A stretch of 63,224 bases of DNA from Candidatus Thorarchaeota archaeon MP8T_1 (GCA_002825465.1 PJER01000013.1:1-63224), one strand, 5' to 3'. Shown: positions 34,405 to 44,128, counted from the stretch's first letter. Notes: generated from the letters alone by a model not told the origin. A program made the numbers and translations.

Positions 34405-36486
34405 ATGAGACGTAGAACCAAAGGATTACTTGCCATTCTTGTAATAATAGCAATTACAGTTCCAACAGTTCTGTACATTTTGAACGGAATATTGAATCCA
34501 CCTCCTCCTGAAGCACTCAATCTAGATGAGGCACCTGCTGAGATTCGAGCTCTAAAAGCAGAGCTAAAGGAAAAGCTATCAGAAGGTACATTTACTTGGG
34601 ATGACATGGAGGACTTCTGTATATTCTCAAACTATGTCGCAGCTCATCACCCCGAAGCTCAACAGATTACAAAAGATTGGGAGATAACTGCGGTTCTAGA
34701 GGTCATTGATACTGGATACTTGTGGTTTGTAGTTGAAAATGATGCATTGAATCTAACTGCAGAATCAGTACCACCCGCTGATCCTGATGTTACTATAATT
34801 CTTAGTTTTGATACTCTAGCAGAAGTATTCAGTGCCCAAACAACTGCTGCCGCTGCATTTCAACGAGGTGATGTTGATTTCGATGGGACTCTTGGGATTG
34901 CGCTTAAGATAGATCGATTGAATACGATTTTCTCGTACACGATTATGGATGCAAAGCTCTACTATTCTTCAGGTATTATTAACTTCGTAATGACTGAGAA
35001 CATAGAAGGATCTTACATACCCGGCTACACTCTATTTCCATGCATCGAGAGCATCATCACAAACGAGTCGATGGAAACTGGGGCAATGGGAGCAGGAAAG
35101 GTACTCATTGTTGATGACCAAGGAACCGTAGTGAATCAATTAGATGATTCCCAACATAGCGTTCACAAGTTCATTAATTCCACAGCAGTTATGATGGGTG
35201 GATCTGATGGGTGGATGGAGATTTGGGATTTCGTTTCCGATACTCGAGTGGAACTTGCTATTCCTGCTGGTCATCATGAGTTGGACTATAATCCGATAAC
35301 TGATACTTTCATGGTTCTGGAGACTGCAACCCAGGGAGAAATCTGGAATGGACTCGAAGTAATATATGATACAATTAGTGAATACAATTGGGATGGAGAC
35401 CTTCTCTGGCAATGGGATGCTAGGGTGCACCTTCCATTCAATTCAACAATTTACACAGCTATATGTAACAATTACACCTTCAGAGGTTATACCGATTGGA
35501 TGCATGCTAACAGCTTTTCCTGGGATAAAGTTGAGAATACAATTTGGCTTAACGTAAGAAATCAGGACACAATTCTGAAGATTGACAAAGATACTGGTGA
35601 GATTATTTGGCGAGCTGGAAGAAATGGCAATTTCACAATACTTTCCATTAATGGTACTGAAATTGACTCGATTGCACATTATCCTCATAGCTTAGAATGG
35701 CTGGGCGGCAATCGTTACATTTTGTTTGATAACGGTCTCTTCGACCCTGATGTTCCATCATCCATGACTCGCAATGGAACTGGAATATCTGGCTTTGTGG
35801 AGTTTGAGATTGATGAAGAGAATCAGGAAATACGTGAAGTCTGGTCGTGGCATTCCACCAACTCGACTTACTACTTCTCTGAATCTGGTGGTGATGCCGA
35901 TCGATTACCTGATGGTAACACTCTAGGTATCTTCGCAAATCAAGCATTGGTACTTGCACAACCGGATCCTATCATCTTTACAGAGGTGACTCAAGATGGC
36001 GAGATTGCTTGGGAGCTTCAGGTCCGTGGAGGGAATGGTACTTACTACTGGGCTCATAGAGTTGAGAGATTCTATGAAACTCCCCTGGTCGAAATTCAGA
36101 ACCAAATCTTAGATATCAATGCAGGAACACTGTACCTGAATCTCTCAACTTGGAACTGTGTGAAAGAGATGTTTTCATCTGACGGAGAGATTCGTGTTAT
36201 TGTTGATGGCTCTGAGATTTATCAAAACACATTTGAGTTTCAACCTCAGTGGATAGCAACAAATCTTGAGGTGTCACTGAATAGCATTCCAACAAGCTTC
36301 AGGTATATAGAAATCCAAATCGAGAATAATGATGGGATTCTGAAGTCTGTGGTCATTTATGGGATCATAGATCCACAATCGATTGATCCTGTATTTTATG
36401 TACTCGCAGGAATTATGGTAGCTATTCCAGTTATTGTAGTGATAGGTCTTGTACGATCTGGAAAAATCAAATTAACTAGAGAGTGA
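34405..36486 (+). CDS. SCP2-like/arylsulfotransferase-like membrane fusion protein
   Basis: 693 residues from the ATG at 34405 (GGAG nine bases upstream). An N-terminal anchor (GLLAILVIIAITVPTVLYIL) is followed by an SCP2 sterol-carrier-like domain at about 55-200 (FVVENDALNLTAESVPPADP, AFQRGDVDFDGTLGIALKI), then an arylsulfotransferase-type beta propeller at about 215-560 (DWMHANSFSWDKVENTIWLN, QDTILKIDKDTGEIIWRAG, HYPHSLEWLGGNRYILFDNG), and a C-terminal helix with a short basic tail. The bulk is outside the cell and carries many N-x-S/T sequons. SCP2 domains bind lipids and ASST propellers bind or sulfate aromatic or alcohol groups; whether it is catalytic is unknown. First gene of the redox operon. 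Confidence 0.75.
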   Translation: MRRRTKGLLAILVIIAITVPTVLYILNGILNPPPPEALNLDEAPAEIRALKAELKEKLSEGTFTWDDMEDFCIFSNYVAAHHPEAQQITKDWEITAVLEVIDTGYLWFVVENDALNLTAESVPPADPDVTIILSFDTLAEVFSAQTTAAAAFQRGDVDFDGTLGIALKIDRLNTIFSYTIMDAKLYYSSGIINFVMTENIEGSYIPGYTLFPCIESIITNESMETGAMGAGKVLIVDDQGTVVNQLDDSQHSVHKFINSTAVMMGGSDGWMEIWDFVSDTRVELAIPAGHHELDYNPITDTFMVLETATQGEIWNGLEVIYDTISEYNWDGDLLWQWDARVHLPFNSTIYTAICNNYTFRGYTDWMHANSFSWDKVENTIWLNVRNQDTILKIDKDTGEIIWRAGRNGNFTILSINGTEIDSIAHYPHSLEWLGGNRYILFDNGLFDPDVPSSMTRNGTGISGFVEFEIDEENQEIREVWSWHSTNSTYYFSESGGDADRLPDGNTLGIFANQALVLAQPDPIIFTEVTQDGEIAWELQVRGGNGTYYWAHRVERFYETPLVEIQNQILDINAGTLYLNLSTWNCVKEMFSSDGEIRVIVDGSEIYQNTFEFQPQWIATNLEVSLNSIPTSFRYIEIQIENNDGILKSVVIYGIIDPQSIDPVFYVLAGIMVAIPVIVVIGLVRSGKIKLTRE

Positions 36487-36490
36487 GAGA

Positions 36491-37033
36491 TTGAGTAGAG
36501 ATTTCAAACTGTTCTTACCGACCCCGGAGAAACTGACTCCAATTCAAGCGCTAATATTGATTCAGCTTCTTGAGAATCCAAAGTACGGCTACGAAATCCT
36601 ACGCAATCTTCGAGACGCGTTTCATGGATCTTGGGAACCAAAGACTGGAACCATATACCCCACCCTTCAAGCATTGGAGAAGAAGGGGTATATTTCAAAG
36701 GATATCAAAGATGAAACAACACATTACAGTCTAACTGAACAAGGGAATAAGAAGCTTAGAGAGATGAGTGATTATATGGCATTCTTCTTCCTGTTCAACT
36801 CTCGTTTCATTGAATCAACTGTAAATAATATGCCTGCATCTTTCACACAGGAAGTTTTCATGAAAATACACCTAGCTGGAATTGATGAGATGATTCCTGA
36901 AGCTCCAATTTTGAAAGCTGTTCGAGAGCTTCCAGACAAAGATATACGGAGAATATTCCTTGAGAGGCGGAAGAAGATTCTGGAAAGGAAAATCAAACTG
37001 GTGAAAAAGGAACTAAAAGATTTAGAGGAGTAG
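36491..37033 (+). CDS. PadR-family transcriptional regulator
   Basis: 180 residues. Residues about 15-95 are a PadR winged helix: TPIQALILIQLLENPKYGYEIL, WEPKTGTIYPTLQALEKKGYI, HYSLTEQGNKKL. The C-terminal part is helical and lysine-rich (about 140-180), likely for dimerisation. The start is a TTG at 36491, four bases after the preceding stop. PadR proteins are usually repressors relieved by small molecules; the palindrome at 34316-34348 is the probable target. It lies inside the operon, so autoregulation is likely. Confidence 0.9.
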   Translation: MSRDFKLFLPTPEKLTPIQALILIQLLENPKYGYEILRNLRDAFHGSWEPKTGTIYPTLQALEKKGYISKDIKDETTHYSLTEQGNKKLREMSDYMAFFFLFNSRFIESTVNNMPASFTQEVFMKIHLAGIDEMIPEAPILKAVRELPDKDIRRIFLERRKKILERKIKLVKKELKDLEE

Positions 37034-37042
37034 GGTAAGTGA

Positions 37043-38446
37043 ATGAACGATTACGATATTGTTATCGTTGGGGCAGGTCCTGCGGGTTCCACAGCTGCAA
37101 AAGAAGCTGCAGAAAAGGGTCTCAAAACCATTTTCTTTGAGCGTGGCAGGAAGCCAGGTGAAAAGAACTCATCGGGTTGTGGTCTTGGCCCCCGTATGTG
37201 GCGCGACTTCGACATAATGAAGGAGATAGGACCTGATGTGTGTCCTTCAATTCGGGAGGGTCGTGCTGCTCGCAATTATTTTGTTGATGAAGATGGAAAA
37301 GTGACTGGCTACATAATGACCACACCTACTGCTTCTGTCACATATGAACCTGCAAAGAGCTGGATAACTCTGAATTGTTATAGAAGCGATTTTGATCCCT
37401 GGTTAGCACAATATGCTGTTAATGCAGGAGCTGAACTCAAGACTTCAACCCTAGTCACTGGACTATTGAAAGAGGATGGAAAGGTAGTTGGTGTGATTGA
37501 TGAAAAAGGTGAGAAGTATCGGGGACTCGTAATCGGAGCAGATGGTGCTGTTTCAATTGTCGCTCAACAAGCTGGACTCAGAAAAAGATGGAAGCAAGAA
37601 GAAGTTACTATAGTGCCACAATACGACTTTGAATGTTCACCTTCAAAGATTGATGATATCATGGGTGATGAAGCCCTCGCAGTATGGTGGTCAGCAGTCT
37701 TTCCAGCAGCGTATCAAGTGTTCTTCAACGATGGATTTCATATCGGTCTTGGTAACTGGATGACTTGGTGGGATAAGAATCCCCTTTACTATCTGAATAA
37801 AGTCACCAGTTTGAAATATTTCCAGAGGTTAGTTCGCATCCTTGATGCAAAACCTAGAGAATTTCAAGCTCATCTACTTCCATGGCAAGGAAAACCCTAC
37901 AACACACATACTGATAATGTGATACTAGTTGGTGATGCCGGAGGGTTTCCATGCCCGCTTGAAGCTGAAGGGATCTATCCTGCAATGATAACTGCCAGAG
38001 CTGCCGTTGAAACCGCAGTTGAAGCCCTTTCAGTAGGTGATACATCCAAAGAATTCCTTTCATTGTATGACAAGAAATGGAAGGTAACATCTGTCGGTGA
38101 AGAATTTACTGCTGGACCAGAGCTTGCAAGTATATGGAGGGCACTACCCTTTAGTCCACACAAGACAATGTCTTGGTTCGTTCCTATGTTTATGGAGATA
38201 ATTGGAGGAATAATTGACTGGTCTGAACCTCATGGAGTTCGAATCAGACAAGTTGCAAGACAACTCAAGAAATATCTTCCACAGGCTGTACCTTTCATAA
38301 TGAAAGAAGTAATTCCTCTGTTGACAACAGTTCTTGGCGAAGAAAAGATGGAACTTCTTACAAATCCTGAGAAACTGCTTACAGAGATGCCAGAGATTCA
38401 AGACGCATTGACTAAAGCATTCATGGATGCCCCTGAGGAGGAATGA
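37043..38446 (+). CDS. FixC/geranylgeranyl-reductase-like flavoprotein
   Basis: 467 residues. FAD-binding DIVIVGAGPAGSTAAKEAAEKG at the N-terminus, followed by GEKNSSGCGLGPRM, which corresponds to the K-N-S-G-G segment of FixC/ETF-quinone-oxidoreductase-like proteins; the later NVILVGDAGGFPCPLEAEGI is the second FAD motif of the geranylgeranyl-reductase superfamily. The C-terminal half is unusually long and helical. Such enzymes reduce isoprenoid double bonds or pass electrons between ferredoxin/ETF and a lipid quinone. A FixX-like ferredoxin gene follows at once; no fixAB (ETF) is nearby. AGGG precedes the ATG. Confidence 0.88.
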   Translation: MNDYDIVIVGAGPAGSTAAKEAAEKGLKTIFFERGRKPGEKNSSGCGLGPRMWRDFDIMKEIGPDVCPSIREGRAARNYFVDEDGKVTGYIMTTPTASVTYEPAKSWITLNCYRSDFDPWLAQYAVNAGAELKTSTLVTGLLKEDGKVVGVIDEKGEKYRGLVIGADGAVSIVAQQAGLRKRWKQEEVTIVPQYDFECSPSKIDDIMGDEALAVWWSAVFPAAYQVFFNDGFHIGLGNWMTWWDKNPLYYLNKVTSLKYFQRLVRILDAKPREFQAHLLPWQGKPYNTHTDNVILVGDAGGFPCPLEAEGIYPAMITARAAVETAVEALSVGDTSKEFLSLYDKKWKVTSVGEEFTAGPELASIWRALPFSPHKTMSWFVPMFMEIIGGIIDWSEPHGVRIRQVARQLKKYLPQAVPFIMKEVIPLLTTVLGEEKMELLTNPEKLLTEMPEIQDALTKAFMDAPEEE

Positions 38447-38450
38447 TGTA

Positions 38451-38720
38451 ATGAAGATTGATCATAAAGCGCTCGTAAAGAGAATTCCTGGGACTGGCGA
38501 CTTCATCAAAATAGACAACGAAAAGTGTACCCTATGCGATCGTTGTCTTATCATCTGTGCTATGAATCTCTGGAAGAAACGTGAAAGTACCATCTACATC
38601 GTTGACGATTATGCATCACACTGCTTAGAATGTGGCGCTTGCTACCAGGTATGCGAAAGTGATGCAATTGAATTCAGATTCCCTGCTGGAGGAACTGGCA
38701 TAGTCTATGAGCAGGGATAA
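38451..38720 (+). CDS. FixX-like ferredoxin
   Basis: About 89 residues with two [4Fe-4S] motifs: CTLCDRCLIICAMN and CLECGACYQVCES, ending IEFRFPAGGTGIVYEQG, the FixX-type tail (PxGGxG). It should shuttle electrons to the flavoprotein encoded just upstream. The ATG at 38451 has GAGGAGG ten bases upstream and leaves a four-base gap; a longer frame from 38427 overlaps the previous gene. Confidence 0.88.
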   Translation: MKIDHKALVKRIPGTGDFIKIDNEKCTLCDRCLIICAMNLWKKRESTIYIVDDYASHCLECGACYQVCESDAIEFRFPAGGTGIVYEQG

Positions 38721-38750
38721 AATCAACAAACTAAGGATACATGGATAATC

Positions 38751-40187
38751 ATGAACGAAACTCAACTTACTGAGATCGCGCAAATTCTTGGAAAGGACAA
38801 GGTGTCCAATTCTGAAGAGATTCTTAAAGCATATTCAGGAAAAGAAACTCCTTCATTAGTTGTCTGGCCAAAGAGCACTGATGAAATTGTGAATCTCGTT
38901 AAATGGGCTAATAAACACTCTATTCCACTCGTTCCAACTAGTTCTGCTGGACCCAAACTACGAGGTTCATCTCTACCTAAAGTAAAGAATACAATTGTTG
39001 TCGATCTGACAAAAATGCGAGATATCCTCCGAATTGATTCAAAGAATAAAGTAGCAATGATTGAACCTGGAGTTACTTATGACCAATTGATTCCTGAACT
39101 AAAGAAGGAAGGACTTCGTCCATTAATGCCCCTTCTACCCAAGGCGTCAAAATCTGTCTTAGCAAGTTGCCTTGATAGAGAACCAATCACAACGCCAAGA
39201 TTTCACTGGGATACAACAGATCCTCTTCTATGTACAGAGACCGTGTTTGGTACTGGCGATGTTCTTCGAACCGGTGCAGCCGCAGGTCCTGGTACAATTG
39301 AGGAGCAATGGGAGTCTGGTCAGGCGCAGAAGAACCCACAAGGGCCCTCACAATTCGATCCGTTTAGATTAGTTCAAGGTGCTCAGGGTACAATAGGAAT
39401 TGTCACTTGGATTACAATGAAGTGTGAGAAACTCCCTGACAAGCAATTATTCCTACTCGCTCAGAGTGATAGTCTGGATTCACTACAGGAATTCAACTAT
39501 ACTTTGTTCAGGCGTAGATTGGCAGATGAGCATTTTATACTGAATTCAATTAGCCTCAAGGCTATACTCTCAACAAATAAGATGTATTCTCCTTGGACAC
39601 TTGTTCTTGGAGTCTCAGGTCATGGAATGATGGCGGATGAAGAACTTGAGTATCGAGTGAGTGATATCCGCGACATTGCAGCAAAAACTGGTGTTGACCT
39701 CCAAGAGAATTTCGAAACCATCCGCTCTTCTGATATCGAAGGAATCCTTAACCGAGTAAGTCGAGCTCCCTATTGGAAATTAGAAGTAGCTGGTAATTGC
39801 TTTGAGGTCATGTTCGCGACGACACTAGATAGAGTTCAAGGATTCTATGAAATATTTTGTGAGGTCGCAGAGGAATGCGATTTTCCTGTTGACCAAATTG
39901 GTGCTTATGTCCAACCAATGAATCAGGGTACCAATACCCATGTTGGATTTGATTTGTACTATCATCCTGATGAGGACACAGAATCTGTTAATTCGCTCCT
40001 TACGAAAGGCCAACGAAAACTCCTCGATGAAGGAGCATACTTTAGCCGACCATACGGAGTTATCACTGATGCTGTCTTCGAAAAGGCTTCTCCGATGACA
40101 GTCACTGCGATGAAACGAGTGAAGGCCATTTTTGATCCGAATAATATCCTGAATCCAGGAACACTCTGCTTCAAGGAGGTGCCATAA
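38751..40187 (+). CDS. FAD-linked oxidase (GlcD-like), first copy
   Basis: 478 residues. PCMH-type FAD domain at about 30-215 (PSLVVWPKSTDEIVNLVKWANKH, IPLVPTSSAGPKLRGSS, VMIEPGVTYDQLI-like AMIEPGVTYDQLIPELKKEG) and a C-terminal FAD-oxidase domain ending KAIFDPNNILNPGTLCF. GlcD-type subunits oxidise 2-hydroxyacids or alcohols and hand electrons to CCG-domain Fe-S subunits such as the one encoded next. The PCMH GGxxG-type loop is altered (SCLDREPI), so the substrate may be unusual. One-base overlap with the next gene. Confidence 0.88.
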   Translation: MNETQLTEIAQILGKDKVSNSEEILKAYSGKETPSLVVWPKSTDEIVNLVKWANKHSIPLVPTSSAGPKLRGSSLPKVKNTIVVDLTKMRDILRIDSKNKVAMIEPGVTYDQLIPELKKEGLRPLMPLLPKASKSVLASCLDREPITTPRFHWDTTDPLLCTETVFGTGDVLRTGAAAGPGTIEEQWESGQAQKNPQGPSQFDPFRLVQGAQGTIGIVTWITMKCEKLPDKQLFLLAQSDSLDSLQEFNYTLFRRRLADEHFILNSISLKAILSTNKMYSPWTLVLGVSGHGMMADEELEYRVSDIRDIAAKTGVDLQENFETIRSSDIEGILNRVSRAPYWKLEVAGNCFEVMFATTLDRVQGFYEIFCEVAEECDFPVDQIGAYVQPMNQGTNTHVGFDLYYHPDEDTESVNSLLTKGQRKLLDEGAYFSRPYGVITDAVFEKASPMTVTAMKRVKAIFDPNNILNPGTLCFKEVP

Positions 40188-41458
40188 TGACTCTGGGTGA
40201 ATACGAAGACATGATGGACAGTTGTGTCCGGTGTTCCAAATGCAAGTTCATACCCCAACTCGTGATTCAGAGTAAGCGCTTCTCGAGCATCTGTCCTTCA
40301 ATTGACTATTACAACTTTCATGCTTACTCAGGTGGTGGTCGTATGATCACAGCAAGTGCTTATCATAAAGGACGCATAGAATTAACACCTGAGATGCTAA
40401 ACGTGATCTACGGATGTACAAACTGTGGTGGTTGCGAGGTCTCCTGCAAATGGGTCTACGAACTAGAACCCAATGAGGCAATACACCAGTTGCGTGTAGC
40501 TGCAGTAGAGGCTGGAGTTGGGCCTATGCCTAAACACCAGAAGTACATTAAACTCGTGGAACGCAACAAGAACCCGTATGGTGAAGATCAAGAAAAGAGA
40601 CCCGGGTGGATGACAGATGATATTGTTACAGACGAATCATCATCAACATTGTACTTTGTAGGATGTACAGCCTCATTTCGTCGTGAAGAGATTGCGGTTG
40701 CGACTGCAAAGATACTGAACACGGCAGGAGAAGATTTCCGCATTATGGGCTCAGATGAGATGTGCTGTGGTAGTCCTGTCTTTCGAGTAGGCGATGAGAA
40801 GAAAGCCCTTGAAATAATGAAAAGTAACATTGAGCAGTTCAAAGAGGCTGGAATTGAGAAGATAATCACTTCATGTAGTGGATGTTACAATATGCTCAAA
40901 GTGGAGTATCCTCGTTTCGTTGAACATGACATCGAGGTAATTCACACATCTCAGTTAATTGAAGGATTTCTAAAAGATGGTAAAATCAAACTCAAAGAAA
41001 AAGTACCTTTGAAAATCACGTATCATGATCCATGTCATCTTGGTAGAATGGCTGAACCCTACATTCCATGGGAAGGTGAAAGAATCGAGGTTCTATCCCA
41101 GGTGTATATTTACGACCCACCCAAACCAGATCGAAGAGGGGCTGGGGGCGTCTATGATGCACCTAGAAACGTTTTGAAGCAGATCCCTGGCATTGAACTG
41201 GTAGAGATGGAACGAATTCGTGAATATTCGTATTGTTGTGGTGCAGGTGGTGGATGCAAGTCTGCATTTCCGGATTTTGCTCTATGGGCATCAAATGAAC
41301 GACTCGAAGAAGCTGAGTCCACTGGAGCTTCCACTCTTATCTCCGCCTGTCCCTTCTGCGGGACTAATTTCAAAGATGGAATCGAGTCGCGAAAATCAGA
41401 GATGGAGTATTTCGATCTTACGGAATTAGTTCTTCGTAGTATTGGAGGTGATAAGTGA
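40187..41458 (+). CDS. HdrD/GlcF-like Fe-S oxidoreductase with two CCG domains
   Basis: 423 residues. An N-terminal [4Fe-4S] pair (CVRCSKC with C36; CTNCGGCEVSC) and two Cys-rich CCG domains (EMCCGSPVFR, TSCSGCYNML, DPCHLGR, YCCGAGGGCK, ACPFCGTNF), as in heterodisulfide reductase subunit D and GlcF. It would take electrons from the flanking FAD oxidases and pass them to a lipid-soluble carrier, a disulfide or the FixX-like ferredoxin. GGAGG lies seven bases before the ATG. It overlaps its neighbours on both sides by one base. Confidence 0.9.
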   Translation: MTLGEYEDMMDSCVRCSKCKFIPQLVIQSKRFSSICPSIDYYNFHAYSGGGRMITASAYHKGRIELTPEMLNVIYGCTNCGGCEVSCKWVYELEPNEAIHQLRVAAVEAGVGPMPKHQKYIKLVERNKNPYGEDQEKRPGWMTDDIVTDESSSTLYFVGCTASFRREEIAVATAKILNTAGEDFRIMGSDEMCCGSPVFRVGDEKKALEIMKSNIEQFKEAGIEKIITSCSGCYNMLKVEYPRFVEHDIEVIHTSQLIEGFLKDGKIKLKEKVPLKITYHDPCHLGRMAEPYIPWEGERIEVLSQVYIYDPPKPDRRGAGGVYDAPRNVLKQIPGIELVEMERIREYSYCCGAGGGCKSAFPDFALWASNERLEEAESTGASTLISACPFCGTNFKDGIESRKSEMEYFDLTELVLRSIGGDK

Positions 41459-43041
41459 TGCTGGAAAAGAAAGTCTACAAAGCCTTCGAGAAGATTGTTG
41501 GAGAGCGAAATATCTCACAAGATCCTGGTGTTATGGATTCCTATGCCTTCCAATGGTGCAATGAGATTGAGAGTGCCCAACGAGGAGAAGAACCTCAACG
41601 CTTCGGTGTTCGGCCACTTGCAGTGGTTCTTCCTGCATCTACAGAGGAAGTTCAGGCTATTGTTCGTCTCTGTAATGAACATGATATCAGTTACAAAGCA
41701 TTCTGCACAGGGATGGGACCATGGGCTGGCCTGAGTAGTCCTCGTGCAATTCAGATTGACCTCAGAAGGATGAATCGCATACTTGAGATTGATGAGAAAA
41801 ATATGTATGCTGTAATTGAACCATATGTGATAAATTCACAACTTCAATGTGAGTTATTCGAATACGGGCTCATGCATCATGCTCAAGGAGCTGGACCGCA
41901 GACATCTCCTCTTGCAAGTCACACTTCCTTTGTTGGACCTGGCTTCACATCGCCTTACACGGGATTTAGTGGAAGGAATGTTCTTGGTGTTGAATGGGTT
42001 CTTCCTGACGGAGAAATCATGCGCCTTGGGTCTTATGATTTCAATGGCAAATGGTTCACAGGTGATGGACCAGGTATCAGTCTTCGAGGAATAATGAGAG
42101 GATGGTTAGGAGCATATGGTGGATTAGGAGTATTCACTAAGGCTGCTATTCGACTATTCTCTTGGCCAGCTCCAAAAGAGTGGAAATGGAGGACCAGCGG
42201 TACCATTCCGGAATATGAATGGGACGTTCCCCCATACTGGAAGATGTTCGTTCTTAATTTTGAGGAGTGGGAAGATTATCAAGGTGCAATGTATGAGCTA
42301 AGCGATCGTGAGGTAACCATGGTTGCCACAACATCTGCTCCTGAGGGATTAGCGGCTTTGTTCACAAATACCAAGCAAGAAGCAATCGAATCGATTTTTG
42401 CTGGTCTATTAGTTAAGACACGGAACTACATCGTGATGCTGGTTGCTGCTCATACCGAACGTGAATATGAGTTCAGAACAAAACTAGTACGAATGATCAT
42501 GGAAAAGTATGGCGGTAATGATCTCATTGAGGAAGGTGTAACTGTTCCAAAATCCATGCACTACGGAGAAACCGTTCGAAACATGCTAGGCGGACATGCA
42601 TTCCGATTTTCAAACTGCTTCCAGTCAACTCATGGAGGTATGGACACAATTGCCATGGCTGTACGACTTGCTCAATTGAATCAACCCGTGAAACAGAAAT
42701 ATATTGACAAAGGCGTGATCGGAGATGACCGAGGTCTCGGTGTCTGGATTACTAGCTATGAGTCCGGACATATGGCTCACATGGAGACCCCAACGGTATA
42801 TGACCCAACCTCTGTAGAATCTTGTCTTGGCTATGCTGCCTACCAAGATGAGTGTAATCAGATGGATCTCGATGAAGCGCTTGGAATGCCCTTCTTCATT
42901 GTTGGAGATGACGTACACAATTTCTATGCAGAACGAACAATGCATTACGCAGATTGGATTCGTAAGATTAAGGCGGCATTCGATCCAAACGGGGTCTCTG
43001 ACCCCAGTCACTATGTAAAAGGAGGAAAGAAGAAAAAATGA
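41458..43041 (+). CDS. FAD-linked oxidase, second copy
   Basis: 527 residues. PCMH-type FAD domain (VRPLAVVLPASTEEVQAIVRLC, YKAFCTGMGPWAGLSSPRA, YAVIEPYVINSQLQCELFEYG, GFSGRNVLGVEWVLPDGEI) and an oxidase C-terminal domain ending AAFDPNGVSDPSHYV. It is diverged from the first copy, and the two probably act on different substrates or form a heteromer with the CCG protein between them. The ATG at 41458 overlaps the previous stop by one base. The C-terminal KGGKKKK is basic. Confidence 0.88.
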   Translation: MLEKKVYKAFEKIVGERNISQDPGVMDSYAFQWCNEIESAQRGEEPQRFGVRPLAVVLPASTEEVQAIVRLCNEHDISYKAFCTGMGPWAGLSSPRAIQIDLRRMNRILEIDEKNMYAVIEPYVINSQLQCELFEYGLMHHAQGAGPQTSPLASHTSFVGPGFTSPYTGFSGRNVLGVEWVLPDGEIMRLGSYDFNGKWFTGDGPGISLRGIMRGWLGAYGGLGVFTKAAIRLFSWPAPKEWKWRTSGTIPEYEWDVPPYWKMFVLNFEEWEDYQGAMYELSDREVTMVATTSAPEGLAALFTNTKQEAIESIFAGLLVKTRNYIVMLVAAHTEREYEFRTKLVRMIMEKYGGNDLIEEGVTVPKSMHYGETVRNMLGGHAFRFSNCFQSTHGGMDTIAMAVRLAQLNQPVKQKYIDKGVIGDDRGLGVWITSYESGHMAHMETPTVYDPTSVESCLGYAAYQDECNQMDLDEALGMPFFIVGDDVHNFYAERTMHYADWIRKIKAAFDPNGVSDPSHYVKGGKKKK

Positions 43042-44126
43042 CTGACAACATTAATCCAAATGTAATAGAAGGCTGGAACGGTCCTAATCGACGTGATGCG
43101 ACAATTGTTCCACACAAACCAAAAGACGATGCTCTACACATTGATGTCGGTGCTAAGAATCAATTTGAGTGGTGGTATTTTGATGCGAACTTAGAAGGAG
43201 GCTACACTTTGGTGGCATTCTTCTATGCAGCATATCCTAATCCGGGTCTTGACCTAGGTAAGATTGCTGTCGAGCTTACACTCTTGAGACCTGATGGTAC
43301 TAAGACACAGAAGCTCATCAAGTACAAGAAGGAGCATTTCTTTGCCTCTACAGAAGAACCACATGTCACTATTGGTAACAATACTATGAAAGCTACCTTC
43401 AATGATGATGGATTTTCAACCTACGAAATTTTTCTTGAAGATGAAGACCTGATGTTCGACTTGACCTACAGAGGACAAGTGAAAGGTTGGATGCCAGGTG
43501 ATGGTTATTCACATTTCAAAAATCTTGGTTACTTTGCTTGGTGTGTTCCACTACCCAGAGCTTCGGTCACAGGACATATCCGAGATGGCGACAAGACGCT
43601 TGAAGTTTCTGGAGTCGGATATCACGATCATAATTGGCTGGACTTCTCATTCTCGAGTATCATCGAGTATTGGATGTGGGGTCGTGTCTATTCTGAAAAT
43701 TACTCTGTTGCCTATGCATTCATTCAATGTAACGAGAAGGTCGATAGGCATGCTGTGCATGTACTAATGGTTGCGAAAGGCAGTGACGTGTTTCTGAGTA
43801 CCGGTGATTATGAATTTACTCAGGACGATTTTGAGTATAGTGAAGAAGCTGGACACAGTTATCCACGGTCAATCACCATCAAAGTCCCTGGAGAATTGGA
43901 GATCAAACTCGATGTTACGAAAGTCCTTGAGCAGGTGAATATGCTAGATAGTTTCAATCCTGTATTAGCATTCCTTGCAAAGTACATACTCCGGATGAGA
44001 CCAGGATACTTTAGATTGAGATCTGATTTCACAATGAAAGTAACTCGCGACCAAGTTGAAGAAGTAGAGACTGGAAGTACTTCACATGAGGTTGTAACAT
44101 TCAAACAATTAGGTGGAAAGGAGTAG
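43038..44126 (+). CDS. CrtC/AttH-like lipocalin-fold protein
   Basis: 362 residues with the two-lobed lipocalin-like fold of the CrtC (carotenoid 1,2-hydratase)/AttH family: EWWYFDANLEGGYTLVAFFY, YRGQVKGW, SGVGYHDHNW and VYSENYSVAYAF. No signal peptide is seen, so it is likely cytosolic. Family members bind or hydrate hydrophobic isoprenoids, but many are uncharacterised. It is the last gene of the operon, with an ATGA overlap. Its presence next to a geranylgeranyl-reductase-like protein and an SCP2 domain points to a lipid or isoprenoid substrate (inference). Confidence 0.75.
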   Translation: MTDNINPNVIEGWNGPNRRDATIVPHKPKDDALHIDVGAKNQFEWWYFDANLEGGYTLVAFFYAAYPNPGLDLGKIAVELTLLRPDGTKTQKLIKYKKEHFFASTEEPHVTIGNNTMKATFNDDGFSTYEIFLEDEDLMFDLTYRGQVKGWMPGDGYSHFKNLGYFAWCVPLPRASVTGHIRDGDKTLEVSGVGYHDHNWLDFSFSSIIEYWMWGRVYSENYSVAYAFIQCNEKVDRHAVHVLMVAKGSDVFLSTGDYEFTQDDFEYSEEAGHSYPRSITIKVPGELEIKLDVTKVLEQVNMLDSFNPVLAFLAKYILRMRPGYFRLRSDFTMKVTRDQVEEVETGSTSHEVVTFKQLGGKE

Positions 44127-44128
44127 TT

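Noticed and set aside
40187..41458. Heterodisulfide reductase subunit D partnering HdrA
   Set aside because: It is embedded between FAD-linked oxidase genes with translational overlaps, which fits GlcF-type use better; no HdrE is nearby.
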